A stretch of 64,000 nt of DNA, from NCBI GenBank assembly GCA_014281115.1, contig JACONQ010000025.1, positions 22,399 through 86,398 of the forward strand, in the 5' to 3' direction. A program made the position numbers and the translations under genes. The notes below the pieces were generated by a model. It saw only the letters and a program-made list of their open reading frames with translations. It did no database searches and was not told where the DNA came from. This stretch comes from Laburnicola sp. R22_1. Its lineage: Eukaryota; Ascomycota; Dothideomycetes; Pleosporales; Didymosphaeriaceae. Of this stretch, positions 42,791 through 54,559 are shown one piece after another; within the stretch, counting starts at the first letter, position 1, and the number at the start of each line of letters is the position of its first letter.

Positions 42791-42869
42791 AACCTTAAAT
42801 ATTATCTAACAATGCAATAATAGTTTAAGCCTTAAACTTACTTAAACTTTACTTATACTTTATAAGCTT

Positions 42870-43853
42870 CCTATCTATATAAAGTTTACTTACGCTATAT
42901 ATAGTCTACTTAGATTATTATTATTAGTATTATTAACTATCTGCGCTTATATACTGCTTACGTAGTATACTTACTTAAATAAGCTAACACTACTATAATA
43001 GCTAAAAAATATTATAGATCTATATAATACTTTTACTATGCTAAAACCTATTAATAAAAACCTTATTATCCGTCTTCTTTTACGTCTCCTACTAAAGAAT
43101 CGTATTACTAATAAAAAGGAATTATGTCTACTAAAATAGAAATTTAATCTAAGAGGTTTTTATAAACTAGATAAGTTACTAATTTATTAATATACTAGAA
43201 CTACCTTATAAATTGTTAAGTATACCTATTCTTTGCACTAAATAAGTATTTAATAAATAAAATAGAACTCTCGTATAGATACTTTAATGGTAGTATTATA
43301 ATTCTTTAGTGTATACTTTTAGTATTAGCAAGTATATTAGTGTTGGATAATTTAAAGTTAATACTTAAGTAAATAGGAAGGTGTAGAGTAATAATAGGAG
43401 TTTTATTAAGAATAATCTTAATATAGTAATATAGTAATATAGTAATAGTGTATCTAGTATATATTACCTTTATACTACTTATAAGAAATAGTATATATTT
43501 ATTAATATATTATTCTATATTATTTATAATAATCTAGATAGTAGATTTATACTAATTAGGATAGCAAAGAAAGGATAGCTTATAGTATTACTACGCTAAA
43601 GTTTTATGTCTCCTTTAAAGTTCTAACTATAGCCTTTTTATAAATTAACTTTGTATATAGGAGCTATATGCGCTAAGACTACTAAGCTTGCTTAGCAGTT
43701 TAAATACACTTTTTTTATAATTACTACCTTTTTTACGCTCTTTTTAATTACTAAGCAGGGGGCTTTGCTTTTTTTATTATGTTATTTAAGATAAAAGCCT
43801 TTATTGTGCTACCCCTAGGCAGTTAATATAACACCACACATATAAGGTCTATA
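42870..43853 (+). repeat. Hairpin repeat family F, long copy 1
   Basis: About 985 bp, matching 46680-47627 in direct orientation throughout, but more heavily AT-mutated. It ends with the shared module: stem GCTAAG-CTTG-CTTAGC at about 43683-43698, a second stem AAGCAG...CTTTGCTT, then GATAAAAGCC and AACACCACA. The middle appears to have been coding (see the better-preserved copy). Confidence 0.8.
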
Positions 43854-46670
43854 AGGCTAAGTAAGAAGTTAAATTAAAAGTTTCTAGACCCTAGTATAAT
43901 AAAAGAATATATTAGAAATCTTTCTAGTACTTACTAAATAGAGCTTACTTTTTTAAGTAGAATATACCTAGTTTTTATTATTTTTATTAAAACCTTATAA
44001 GATGCTTAGATCTCTTTTATACTTATAAGAGCTTATTTATAATACTTTATAGTAATTAGGTAATAATTTTTATAAACTAAACTACCTGTTTAATAGATAG
44101 TAAAAGAATAATAAATTATAGAAGTATTTAGTAAAATAATTTAGTTACTTTAAAAATAATAGTAGCTAAGAACTAGTTATATTAATTAGCCTACCTACTC
44201 TCAAAGTGTACTAGAAATAGCTTAAGATAACTCTAAGGAAATTATAATATATAATACTAGTACTAATAAGTTAAAATTATAAATAACCTTCTAACAAAAG
44301 GAAAATACTTAATTATAATTATAATTATTTATTTTTTAATTTATCAGGTGTTATTAGTATTATTATTTATGATATTTTTAAAATTAATAGTAAGTAAATA
44401 CTACTATTTCCCTTTTACATTAAAGAATTTAGTATATATCTTCTATAAGAAGTTTAGTGCTATATAGGCAGCCCAAAGGTAAAGTATTTTAATAAATTAG
44501 TATAGAATACTTTACTAAGATAGCTAAAAGATAAAATTATTATTAAAAATTATATAAGTCTTACTAGGTATAAGAGAAGAATAATTAGAACTTTTAATTC
44601 TATTCTAAAAGATATAATTAGTGCTAATTACTACTAGTTAAAAGTAGATACTATAAACTATTAAACTAGACTACCTATAACTCCTAATTTCTATCTAATC
44701 GCTACTATTAGAAATCTAGACTACTTAGTAGCACTAATTAGAAGCTAGTAGTTTTTGTTAGACTAGAACTATAACTATTTACTAAAGCTTAGTACTAAAA
44801 CTAGTAACTATAAAGTATTAAAAAGAAATAGCCCTTCTACTTTATATATAGCTACTACTTAAAGCTTAAAGTTTCAGTAGCCTTTCTTATAACCTTATAT
44901 TTTTTTAAATTTAAACTTATATAAAAGTAGTACTTTTTAGAAATTTAGTGTTTTTAGTTTAGATACTTAAGTATAAAAGTAGTATAGGCAATCTTTTTCT
45001 TTCCTTTCTTACTATTATAGGTATTAGAAGTATAATATAAAAGGGTATTAAGTATAGCCTAGTACTTAATATCTTTTACTTATATAGCCTACTAAGCTTA
45101 AAAGTAAATTAAAACTATAAAGTTAAAGTTTAAAGAACTAGTATTAGGTGTATTATAAATCTTAGTTTTTATATACACTACGTAGTACTTATAAGTAGTT
45201 TTTATATTAGTTAGTACTAATTAAAATCTATTAGTTACTATTACAAATTAATGGAGTAACTTATAATCTTAAAAGCCTTATTATTATTACTTTTATAGTA
45301 TTTAGCTAAAACATTATTTTTAAGCAATTTTATTATTAGCGTATAAATAAGAGTTTAACTTAAAACTAGACTATAAAGATAAAATATCTAAATTAGAAGT
45401 ATTTAAATAAAAGTAATAGTAAAACATATAGTTACTAAAATAGATACCATTTCTTATAATAGTTAAAATAATCTAGTAACTTTTAATAATTTCCTTTTAC
45501 TTAATAGTATAAAGCCAAATAGTATTCTGCTACTTTTTATTAATTTCTTCTTCTCTAATTATAGAAAAAGGCTAGTTAAAGTCTTCTTTTATAAAATCTA
45601 TTTATAATAGAATTAATTAAGGCCTAATAGAACTAGTTAGCGCTAGTAGATACTAATTAGCACCTAATAGATAGTAATAGTTAACAAAAAAACTTACTAA
45701 GTAATAACTTTTACTACTAAACTAATAAGTCTTATAATAGGCCCTACTCTTATTTTAAAAGTGCTACTTAAAATTTAAGATTTTATAACTAAATAGAAAG
45801 CAGTAGCGCTTTACTATACTAATAAATTTAATAGTATAATAACTAATATATTTAAGGTACAAAATATCTACTAGTTTAGTTATATTATATCTAGCGTTTT
45901 TCTACTTTTGAATTATCCTAATAGTAGAAAACTATGCTAGTTGGCGCTAGTTAGCTACTAATATGCCTTTTTCTACTTTTTTAAAAACCTATTAATAACG
46001 ATTATTACTAGTAAAGCCTAAAAACTAATAATAATTAATAACTAGTATAAAATAGCGCTAAAGCACACTAGTAACTTAGAAAGCAAGTAATAAAAAAATT
46101 AGAAAGCTCGTAAAGAAATTAAAAATCTAGTAATAACTATATTCTACTACTGATTAGTTTAGCTTATTACTACGCTATAAGTAAGTATAGTAAAAGTTAA
46201 GGTACTTACTAAAATTAAGTAGTATAATATAAAAAAAAAGAAAAGTAGAGTGTAGTATACTATAACTACCTTATCTACCTAATTAAAATTAATATAATTT
46301 CTTTTTAGTTTCTTATTATAAGTACTTATATTACTTTTATTAAATCTTTTATTTATTTATTTTTACTTACTTTAGTATTTTATAGATAGCTAATTATTCT
46401 TTTTAAATATAACTATAGCCCTATATAGGAATACTTAAATTCTTAAGGTATAAATAAATATATCTCTTTACTAAAGAGGACGTATAGTGCTAATTAGTAA
46501 TTATAAAGTTAATTTTAGTAGGCTAAAGCGTTTTTAAAGTAAAAGCAACTTTACAAAAAGAATAATATTATAAAATCTAGATATATACTAAGGTTAGATA
46601 GGTTAAGTAACTTTTACTATATAATATTATTTATAGGGAATCTTTACTCTATAGTAATTTGTCTTATTTA
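43854..46670. other. AT-rich debris, nothing recognised
   Basis: Heavily decayed sequence on both strands with no frame, domain or repeat structure that could be assigned. Locally repeated short motifs such as CTAGTTAGCGCTAGTAGA (about 45630) occur but form no array. Confidence 0.5.
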
Positions 46671-46679
46671 CTACTACTA

Positions 46680-47627
46680 TCTAATATACTAATCTATGTA
46701 AGGTTTACTTATACTATACACAGTACACCTAGCTTATTGCCACCGCTATTATTAGTTATTCGCGCTCGCGCCGCTACGCGGTGTACTTGCTTAGATGAGC
46801 CGACTTAATGGCAATAATGGCTAGGAGAATCTCGCGGATCTATGCGACGCTCTTACCACACTAGAGCTTGTTAACAAAGACCTTATTGTTCTCTTACGTT
46901 CTCTGCTAGAGGATTCTATTACTAATAAGGAGTAATTGCGTCTACTAGAGTGGGAATATAGTCTAGCTATTCTTCGCAAACTAGATTAGCTGCTAGCCTA
47001 ACTAGTACACGTGGATAGCGTTATAAATAGTTAAGTATACCTGTCTATCGCGCTGGATAAGCATTTTATAAATAGAATGGAACTCTAGCGTAGCCATATT
47101 AGTGGCAGTGGCGCGAATCTTTAGTGTGTACTTTTTGGCGACGGCGAGTACTTCTTTAGAGACAACGTTAATGCCTAAATTAATAGTAGGGCTTAGAGAG
47201 ACAGTGGGAACTTTGTTAAGGACGACCTTAATATGGTAATAGAGCGATAGTGTATCTAGTATATATTACCCTTGTCCTACTACTTATAAGAAATATACTT
47301 ATTAATATGTTAACTTGTGTTGTTTATAACAATCTAGATGGCGATTTGTAACTTAGGATAGTAGAGAAAAATAGCTTATAGCGTGGCCGCGCTAAAGTCT
47401 TATCTCCCTAAAGTTCCAAGTGGCCTCTTTGTGAAGATTTTGCTTGTGGAAACAGCTCCGCGCCAAGACCGCTAAGCTCGCTTAGCAGTTCGAACGCGCT
47501 TTTTTTGTTATTACCTTTTTACGCTCTTTTTAATTACTAAGCAGGGGCTCTGCTTTTTTATTATGTTATTTAAGATAAAAGCCTTTGTTATGCTACCCCT
47601 AGGTAGTTAATTTAACGCCACATCTAA
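46680..47627 (+). repeat. Hairpin repeat family F, long copy 2 (best preserved)
   Basis: The least mutated copy. From about 46795 a plus-strand frame reads ENLADLCDALTTLELVNKDL, then LLRSLLEDSITNKE and LRLLEWEYSLAILRKLD, broken only by TAA/TAG, so a helical, leucine-rich protein of perhaps 130 residues was once encoded; the family is not recognised. The 3' 150 bp hold stems GCTAAGCTCGCTTAGC (47471-47486) and AAGCAG-GGGCT-CTGCTT (about 47540-47556). They end GTTAATTTAACGCCACA, the end common to all six copies. Confidence 0.8.
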
Positions 47628-47687
47628 TATACTTAGTTATTTCTTATTATGCCCTATATTACTCTGCTACCTATTCTCTTATAGCTA

Positions 47688-48135
47688 TAAAAAAGATTCT
47701 ATTTTTAGAAATCTCTATAATAAGCTCTATTACCTAAGAAATATAACTTAGGTGTAGAGGTCTAGATAATTATACCTAGATAATATTTCTAAGGTGGATT
47801 AACCTAAGATATATAAAATGTCTATTTTTAGAAACTTTTATATTAAGTTCTATTTTATAAATAATATACCTATAATATAAAACTCTAGATAATTATATCT
47901 AAGTAACTATTTAGCTTAGTAGTATAAGACTATATATAGTACTACTAATATTAAATATTATAGTATCTAAGACACTAATATATCTTAGAAGCCAAAATAG
48001 TATATATATAGTGTTGCCTAGTTTTATAACTAGTTAGTTAATAAATAATTACTTACTTAATAGGTTATAAGTCTAGGTTCTTTAACCTTAGTTAGAATCT
48101 CTACATAATAAAGATCTTTAATAAGCCTAGATTCT
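47688..48135. repeat. Diverged LTR-like remnant with internal ~123 bp duplication
   Basis: The block CTATTTTTAGAAA...CTAGATAATTATAYCTA occurs at about 47699 and again at about 47822. The segment ends TTAACCTTAGTTAGAATCTCTACATAATAAAGATCTTTAATAA at about 48130, matching the terminal ~50 bp of the 1.2 kb LTR-like repeats at 8852 and 23610. It is probably a related solo LTR of another subfamily. Confidence 0.5.
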
Positions 48136-48379
48136 ATATTTAAGCGAGATCTAGAATAATATACACATTTATAGCTAAGCTTTTATATCTAAATAATAGC
48201 TCTTATAATAACCTCTAACTAACTTACTAGTAACACTAAATTTAAAAATATTAAAAAAAAAAATAGGATAGATAAATCTCTTTAAAGCCAAGAACTATAA
48301 ATTTAAAACCTAGCTTACTTACTTATATTATAGGCTATGTTAATATTCTAAAGTTAGTCTTTTATAAATTTAAAGTAGT

Positions 48380-48560
48380 TAAGAAACAAATTAGATTATT
48401 ATAGCTGTAATAGTGTATATTATAGGAATAACACTAAGAGAAATAAATTACAAATATTAAGATTTTAGCTAAGAAACTAATTAGAACGCTATAGCTCTAA
48501 TAGTGTATAATTATAAAATAATACTAAGTAGAGTAAATTGCAAACTATTAATAACCAAGT
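48380..48560. repeat. 90 bp tandem duplication
   Basis: Two adjacent units start AAGAAACAAATTAGA (48381) and AAGAAACTAATTAGA (48471) and share ATAGCTSTAATAGTGTATA and AAATTRCAAAYTATTA blocks. No coding signal. Confidence 0.8.
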
Positions 48561-48589
48561 AAGTAAGCTCTAAAGTATATTATTATAGT

Positions 48590-49030
48590 TTTTATGCAAG
48601 GAAGGGATTTCTAATAACAATATTATAATAATAGTAGTTATTTCTCCTATTACTATTAATATAGAAAAGAATTGTAAGGTAGTATTAATAAAAAGAGTTA
48701 GTGCGTTATAAGTAAGCTTAGCATGCCTACTTTAACTAAAAAGATATATATACAAAACTATATATAAGGCTATACTACTATACTATAGTTTAGAATAGAG
48801 AAACGAAAGTATAAAATAGCGCTAGCGCTGTAACTAATATAACGCTACAACTATTATATTATTATTGTTTACTATTATCTTTAAAGATTGCTAAAAGTAA
48901 TAATTATTATACTAGTAGATTTATACTACTTATGAGTAATATATACTAAGTAGGAACTTATATACTATAAGTATACTAACACTTTATCTTTATATTAAAG
49001 TTAACTTTAATAAGACTTTTACTACTATTA
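48590..49030 (-). repeat. Dispersed repeat family D, minus-strand copy
   Basis: Reverse complement of 25885-26320, as described there. Together they form a large inverted pair about 22 kb apart. The region after it (49031-50164) shows no assignable content. Confidence 0.75.
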
Positions 49031-50164
49031 CTCTAATTTCTACTATTGTTCTAAATCTTAATACTAATACTGCTGTTAATACTGTCTAAAAGTATACTTT
49101 AATAATTTATTTACTTAAAGTTACTAAATTTATACTAAAGTACTGCTTTGTTTAGAAAGTTATTAATAGATTAAAGTAAAAAAATTACTTTAACCTATGT
49201 ATAATAGTTCTAGTATACTAGTTAGACTAGTAATAAATTAGTAACTTAGAATATAAAAAGTATAAAGAGTTTTTACTAGAGTTGTTTATATTACTACTAG
49301 TTAAAAAGGCGGCAATAGAGGGTAAAATTAACGGAAAAGAGTAGAAGATAATATTAATAAGTTGCTAGGAGAAGAAACCATTATATAAATATACTAGATT
49401 TTATAGTTATAGTATTAAATAGTAAGTATAATATATAGGTATACTATATAGTAGTGCGCAAATATAGTATAATTACTAATAATAGTAATAATAAAGCTTA
49501 CTATACTATACACGCTTTAAGTAAATTTAATAAGTATTAAAGCGCTTATAAATATTAGGTAAGTATATGGTTTATAAACTCTTTTTATAAACTATTATTA
49601 TAGTAGTAGAGGAGACTAGCAGTAGACTATATTTTTAGACACTAGACTAAAGCAACCTTTCTATCCTAACCTACGTAGGCTTAAATTAAAAAAGGAGTTA
49701 AAAAGAGTAATTAATACTAAATAAACAATGCGACCGTATATTATTATAATAAGATATAGCAGGTAATAGAATAAAGATAATAACTATAACTACTAGATCT
49801 TTAGTTAATCTCTTTTACTTTTTGTTTATAAATAAAGCTATATTTTACAACTATACTATAGTAAAAGAAATCTAGCTATAATTTTTTTCTATATACTAGC
49901 TTTATAAAATAAATACTATTTAAATATATATAAAAGTAAATAGTTTATAAGGGCGTATTAATTTAACACTCTATAATTCTATTAGCTTTTTATAAGAGTA
50001 ACTTAGTTATATTAGCATAAACTATAGTTGAGAAAAAGACCTTTTACTACTACTAATTATTTTCTAGTAGTTTCTTTTTATAAAAGAAAGCTTTAAATTT
50101 ATTTTTACTTTATAATAACTAAGGAACTAAATAACTAAATAAATAATACTACTATATTATAACT

Positions 50165-50270
50165 ATAATCGGCTTGCCAAGCATCTTCTTTAACCTTTTT
50201 TTAGTTTAAGTTAATGTTATTTAAGATAGAAGGTTATTATGTACTATATATAGCACCTAATTCTAATATT
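50165..50270 (+). repeat. Short repeat shared with 42680-42790
   Basis: Matches the block described at 42680-42790 and is directly joined to a truncated family F copy. Confidence 0.65.
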
Positions 50271-50274
50271 AGGT

Positions 50275-50400
50275 TAAACGCGCTTTTTTATAATTACCTT
50301 TTTATAATTTTTTTACTTACTAAGTAGGGAGCTCTACTTTTTTATGTTATTTAAGATAAAAGCCTTTGTTGTTCTACTCCTAGGTAGATAATTTAACAAT
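50275..50400 (+). repeat. Hairpin repeat family F, truncated ~125 bp copy
   Basis: Contains only the terminal module from AACGCGCTTTTTT to the TAATTTAAC end (final CACA mutated). The second hairpin is partly decayed (AAGTAGGGAGCTCTACTT, still self-complementary after paired changes). Confidence 0.75.
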
Positions 50401-50567
50401 ATATACTATAATTATACTTTTAGGCTAGATTTAACTTAACTTATATTATAAAAATTATTAATAATACAACTATTAACGCACTACCTACCAAAATAATAAA
50501 GAATATAAAAATATAGTATAAAAGCTAGACTTAAAAAAGTAAAAAAGAAAAACTATAAATAGCTATC

Positions 50568-50693
50568 TTTTTTTGTCATTACCTTTTTCACGCTCTGTTT
50601 GATTACTAAGCAGGGGGATCTGCTTTTTTATTATGTTATTTAAGATGAAAGCCTTTGTCGTGCTACCCTAGGTAGTTAATTTAACGCCACATA
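50568..50693 (+). repeat. Hairpin repeat family F, truncated ~125 bp copy
   Basis: Second terminal-module copy, ending GTTAATTTAACGCCACA. It keeps CACGCTCTGTTTG and GTCGTGCTACC, so it is less mutated than its neighbour 170 bp upstream. Confidence 0.8.
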
Positions 50694-50699
50694 CATAAA

Positions 50700-53589
50700 T
50701 AGCTATTAAAGCTATTTCTACTTATTTACTATATTATATAATACTTTAATAACAGCCAAATCTGTCTTACTGCTTTACCTTATTTTAAAGCGTTTTTCTA
50801 GCACTCCTACAGCTTTTTATAACAGCGTTATACTGTGTACTAAGAGTGCGCGAAGTCTCCTTTTGTATATAATACTTTAATATATTATTTATATACTTAT
50901 TATTTTTATAATTATTATTAACTAGTATAAAAGTAAAGCAAGAATAAATATAGGTAAATAAAGACTATGTAAGGTAATAAATAAAAAAGTTAATTAGGCT
51001 ACTTACTACTATAAATAATAATAAATTTTTTAGAAATATAAAGAAGTGTAAAAATAGGGGTGTATAGTAGCTGGCTATTATATAGTAACTAGTATAATAG
51101 CTATAAAAAAGAAAGTGTTCTAATTAAGCTAATCTTAAAATTAAATAATTTTCTTTTAATTATATAATCTAACTATAAAGGGCCTGTGAGTCTTAGTTAA
51201 GACCGTCTTCATTACTTGACAACACTACTTCTAAAGAAGCCACCGCCACAAACACTAAGTAAAAATTAACAAGAGTCCTACTGCTAGATAGAGAAGAATT
51301 AAAACCTTATAGCGTATCTTTGCTGCGGGATTGGCAGGGCTGCGAGGTTGGCAGTACTATAGGTTTGGCGCTTAGTATAGCGAAATCACTACTTAATAGT
51401 TACCCTGCCAAGTTAATTAAAGCCTAGACCATCATAGCAACATTAACTTACTAAGCTAAAACTAGACATTGCTTCTAGTTTATATTGGCTGTATAAGGCA
51501 GTTGCAAGTGGGACTAGACTTTATAGTTCCCTAGAGTAGAGGCTATAGAAGCTATGGCCGTTTAATTAAGATTAGTTCGATGTGCTTCTATAGCCATTAG
51601 TTCCCGTAGTAGGTTTGTATAAGAATATTCTCGCTTCTTAGATCTAGCCTATTATAGTATAATAGAGTTAACTTTAAAATCCTAGGGCGTATAACACTAA
51701 TCTAGAAGCTTTTAGTTATAATTATATACACGCATATTCTATTATTATTCTTTAAATAGTCTAAAGCCTCTTAGATAGTCTAGTAACGTCTAATTCTTTG
51801 CGTAGATAAGAAGGAAGCTAAAATAAGTATGTTCGCAACTGTGTAGTATATATTAATAGGTGCACCTCACTAAATTATTTTTAAGCACGGTCTAGCCCCA
51901 ATAGATTGCATCTTAGGCTTAACCTAGGCTCTACTATAGGAATTAAATTAAAACTACCTATAGAAAACTTAGGTCTATGTGGGACTATTACGTAACAAGC
52001 TACACTTATTAGCCTAGAGATGCCTAGTATCTAGCTATAATCTAAACCTAGGCTATTTCTAGTAATAGGGTCTTATTTAAGTCTCGTAGTAGACTACGCT
52101 TTAGTACCCTATAGTAGGCTGGGTTCTAGGAGTAGGTTTTAGACCTTAACCTTTCTAGATCTAATTAGATAATAGTCTGTGCTTTAAACCTCTTAGCAGC
52201 CGCTTCTTTGCCTATCTTCCCCTTTAGAAACACTAATGTCCACGCTAATGTAACATTTTTCTTTATCTACACTAAAAATCGAGCGCCTCTAGCATAAGGT
52301 TATGGTCTGTGCGGATTAGCCATTCTCTCTACTAGCGTTACTAAAGGCGTTCGACTGTCTAGTATACGTATATATTAAGTATAGAGTAATTGGCTAGTTT
52401 GTATAAGCTATATACTTTGCTATAATTAATAGTAATTTAGTATTACCTTTTAGGTTCTCTAGTGGCGTATCTAGACTAGCTCTTTAGAGATTAGCATAAT
52501 GAATTTATAGTAACAAATTACTGTTTTATACAAGTGGATTATCTAAAATAAAAGACTATAGGGTGGTAGCTAGGAAGACCAATACTAGTAGTTAGCGCTT
52601 CTATCTTATACGTATATTAGAAGCTTAAAAATAACTTCTTTTTAATAGTAGGATTAATTAGATAATTAGTATAGATAGTATAGTTCTATAGAATATATAA
52701 TGCGCAATATATAACCTAAGCTATTAGGAGTAAGTATATATACTCCCTAGTATAGTAGCCACCTTATTACTAAATATTATCTTATTATATTAAGGACCTT
52801 ATTTGTATAAAGATATTAAACAACATAATAGTACTTAAGTAAATGTAGTCTAAGCTATTATTCCTTCCTCTCTTACTCGCTACCACGACTATTATCTAAA
52901 TAGTATGGCAAAACTTATACTACAACAAATTTATTCACAATAATACCTTATATATTATATAACTAGAAGAGGTTACATCTTATTCTAAAGACTTAAACTT
53001 ATTCGTAGTAATAGTTATAAGAGCGCGCTGAAGACGCTACTCTACTTTTAGCTTTAGAGCTTTGAACGTAGCGTAGTATAGTGTATAACTATAGTCTATA
53101 GCGATTATATAAGCTATACGTAATATGCTTTGCCCTAGGCTATAGCGCAGCGTAGTTTGTATACGTTTTACGCTATAGTATAGCTATATAGTAGTATTTT
53201 TTCGAGATTTTAATGCGTAATTTAGGTGTTTTTAAGTTATAATTTTAGTGTTTAAAAGAGCCATTTTAGGCTATTTTTATACCTTTTTTAGTATAGTACG
53301 CACTTAGATTGCAAGGACATCTAATAGCCGTTTATTATAGCAAATTTTGCAATGTTTCTTTATACTTCCTTTATAATAACCTATTAAGTTTTACCTATAA
53401 TACACTATATATTATATAGTTCTAGGCCTTATAATTATCTTAAAGTACTCTAAATTATTGCCCATACTATGCCGCTATATTAAAAAGGCTTGTTGGTACT
53501 ACTACTACTATTAACGCGCTATCTTTATTAGGTAAGTTATTTTAGTCCTAGTTATATAAAGACACCTTAGCTACTCTAACACCTATATA
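50700..53589. other. Mixed AT-rich sequence, unassigned
   Basis: From about 51180 to 52350 the sequence is less AT-rich, with blocks such as CTGCGGGATTGGCAGGGCTGCGAGG (about 51322), so part of a mildly RIPed element is likely. No frame or domain on either strand could be recognised, nor any terminal repeats paired. A dyad-rich stretch with repeated TAGCGTAGTATAG-like motifs at about 53065-53190 may be an element end. Confidence 0.5.
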
Positions 53590-54500
53590 AAGGAGCTATT
53601 TGTGGTATTTAGAGCTGTATTCTAGAGAGCTTTTTAATATTAATTAGCACTATATTTAGCATAGTAGCTATTACCTAAAGTCTAGCTATGTTAGGTACTA
53701 GGTCTACTATAAAGATTAGCTTAAAGGCAAGCATAATCTAGCTATAATTTAGTAGTATAGAGCTAAGCTAAAGTATCTAGAGGATAATATAGTTAGTAAG
53801 AACTTGTACTAGCTCTGTAGAGACTATTATTTTAATAGAAAGTTCTCTAATTATCAAAAGGTTAATAGTATAGCTTATATTAAATAACACCTTAAAAGGT
53901 ACACCTAATTAATCCTAATACTAGGTTACTACCTACTATAGCAACTATATAGCCTAAGAGTCCTTTTATAGCTACTACTAGGATAAGATCTGCTATATTC
54001 TATTTGCTATAGCAAGAAGAGGAGTTATAGAGCGCCTTTATTAACTAGGTTATTATAGGGGATCTTAGCTTTAAAATAGCCACTTTAGTGCCTACCTAGG
54101 GCCTTATAATATAGAATTAAACTAACCTTTTGCGCGCCCTACTAAGCAGCCCTATAACACTAGCAAAATATATACAAAGTAGTATAGTAAAGTAACAAAA
54201 AGGTTATAGAGCTTTTGCGCTTTTTATAAAGTAAAATTAGTATAAGTTATAATATATAGATGTCTCGAAATAATATAAGCTATAAGGGTAGTACACGACC
54301 TTATAGGGCAAACCTCTTAAGAACAACTAGTATAGTTAAAAGAGATAACTAAATTAAGACTATACTAAGATAGGGGATAAGGAAGGAATCTAGGAGGCCC
54401 TTACTTATATAGTGGGCAGTATAGGGCATAGGCCTACGCTAACCACGCACTAACACTAACTAGAAATGACGCCTTCTATAAGGTAAAAGGCGCTATTAGG
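53590..54500 (+). pseudogene. hAT-like transposase N-terminal relic (BED finger)
   Basis: Plus-strand read-through translation at about 53690-53900 gives HNLAIIQQYRAKLKYLEDNI, then LYQLCRDYYFNRKFSNYQKV, then SIAYIKQHLKRYT. This has the W-x-C-x-x-C...H-L-x-x-x-H layout of BED fingers at the N-terminus of fungal hAT transposases, with tryptophan and cysteine codons altered by RIP-type changes. Decayed coding-like sequence continues to about 54500 with TAG/TAA stops. The hAT catalytic core and C-terminal dimerisation region were not seen; the Gypsy relic K begins soon after. Confidence 0.5.
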
Positions 54501-54559
54501 GTGTAAAAGAAAAGGTAATAGTAAATAACTAGTAAGAAGGCAGCTATAAACTGTTATAT

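Noticed and set aside
47471..47556. The conserved stems of repeat family F as a tRNA or other cellular RNA gene
   Set aside because: No cloverleaf, A/B box or anticodon arm could be laid out; the stems are small and occur only within the repeat.
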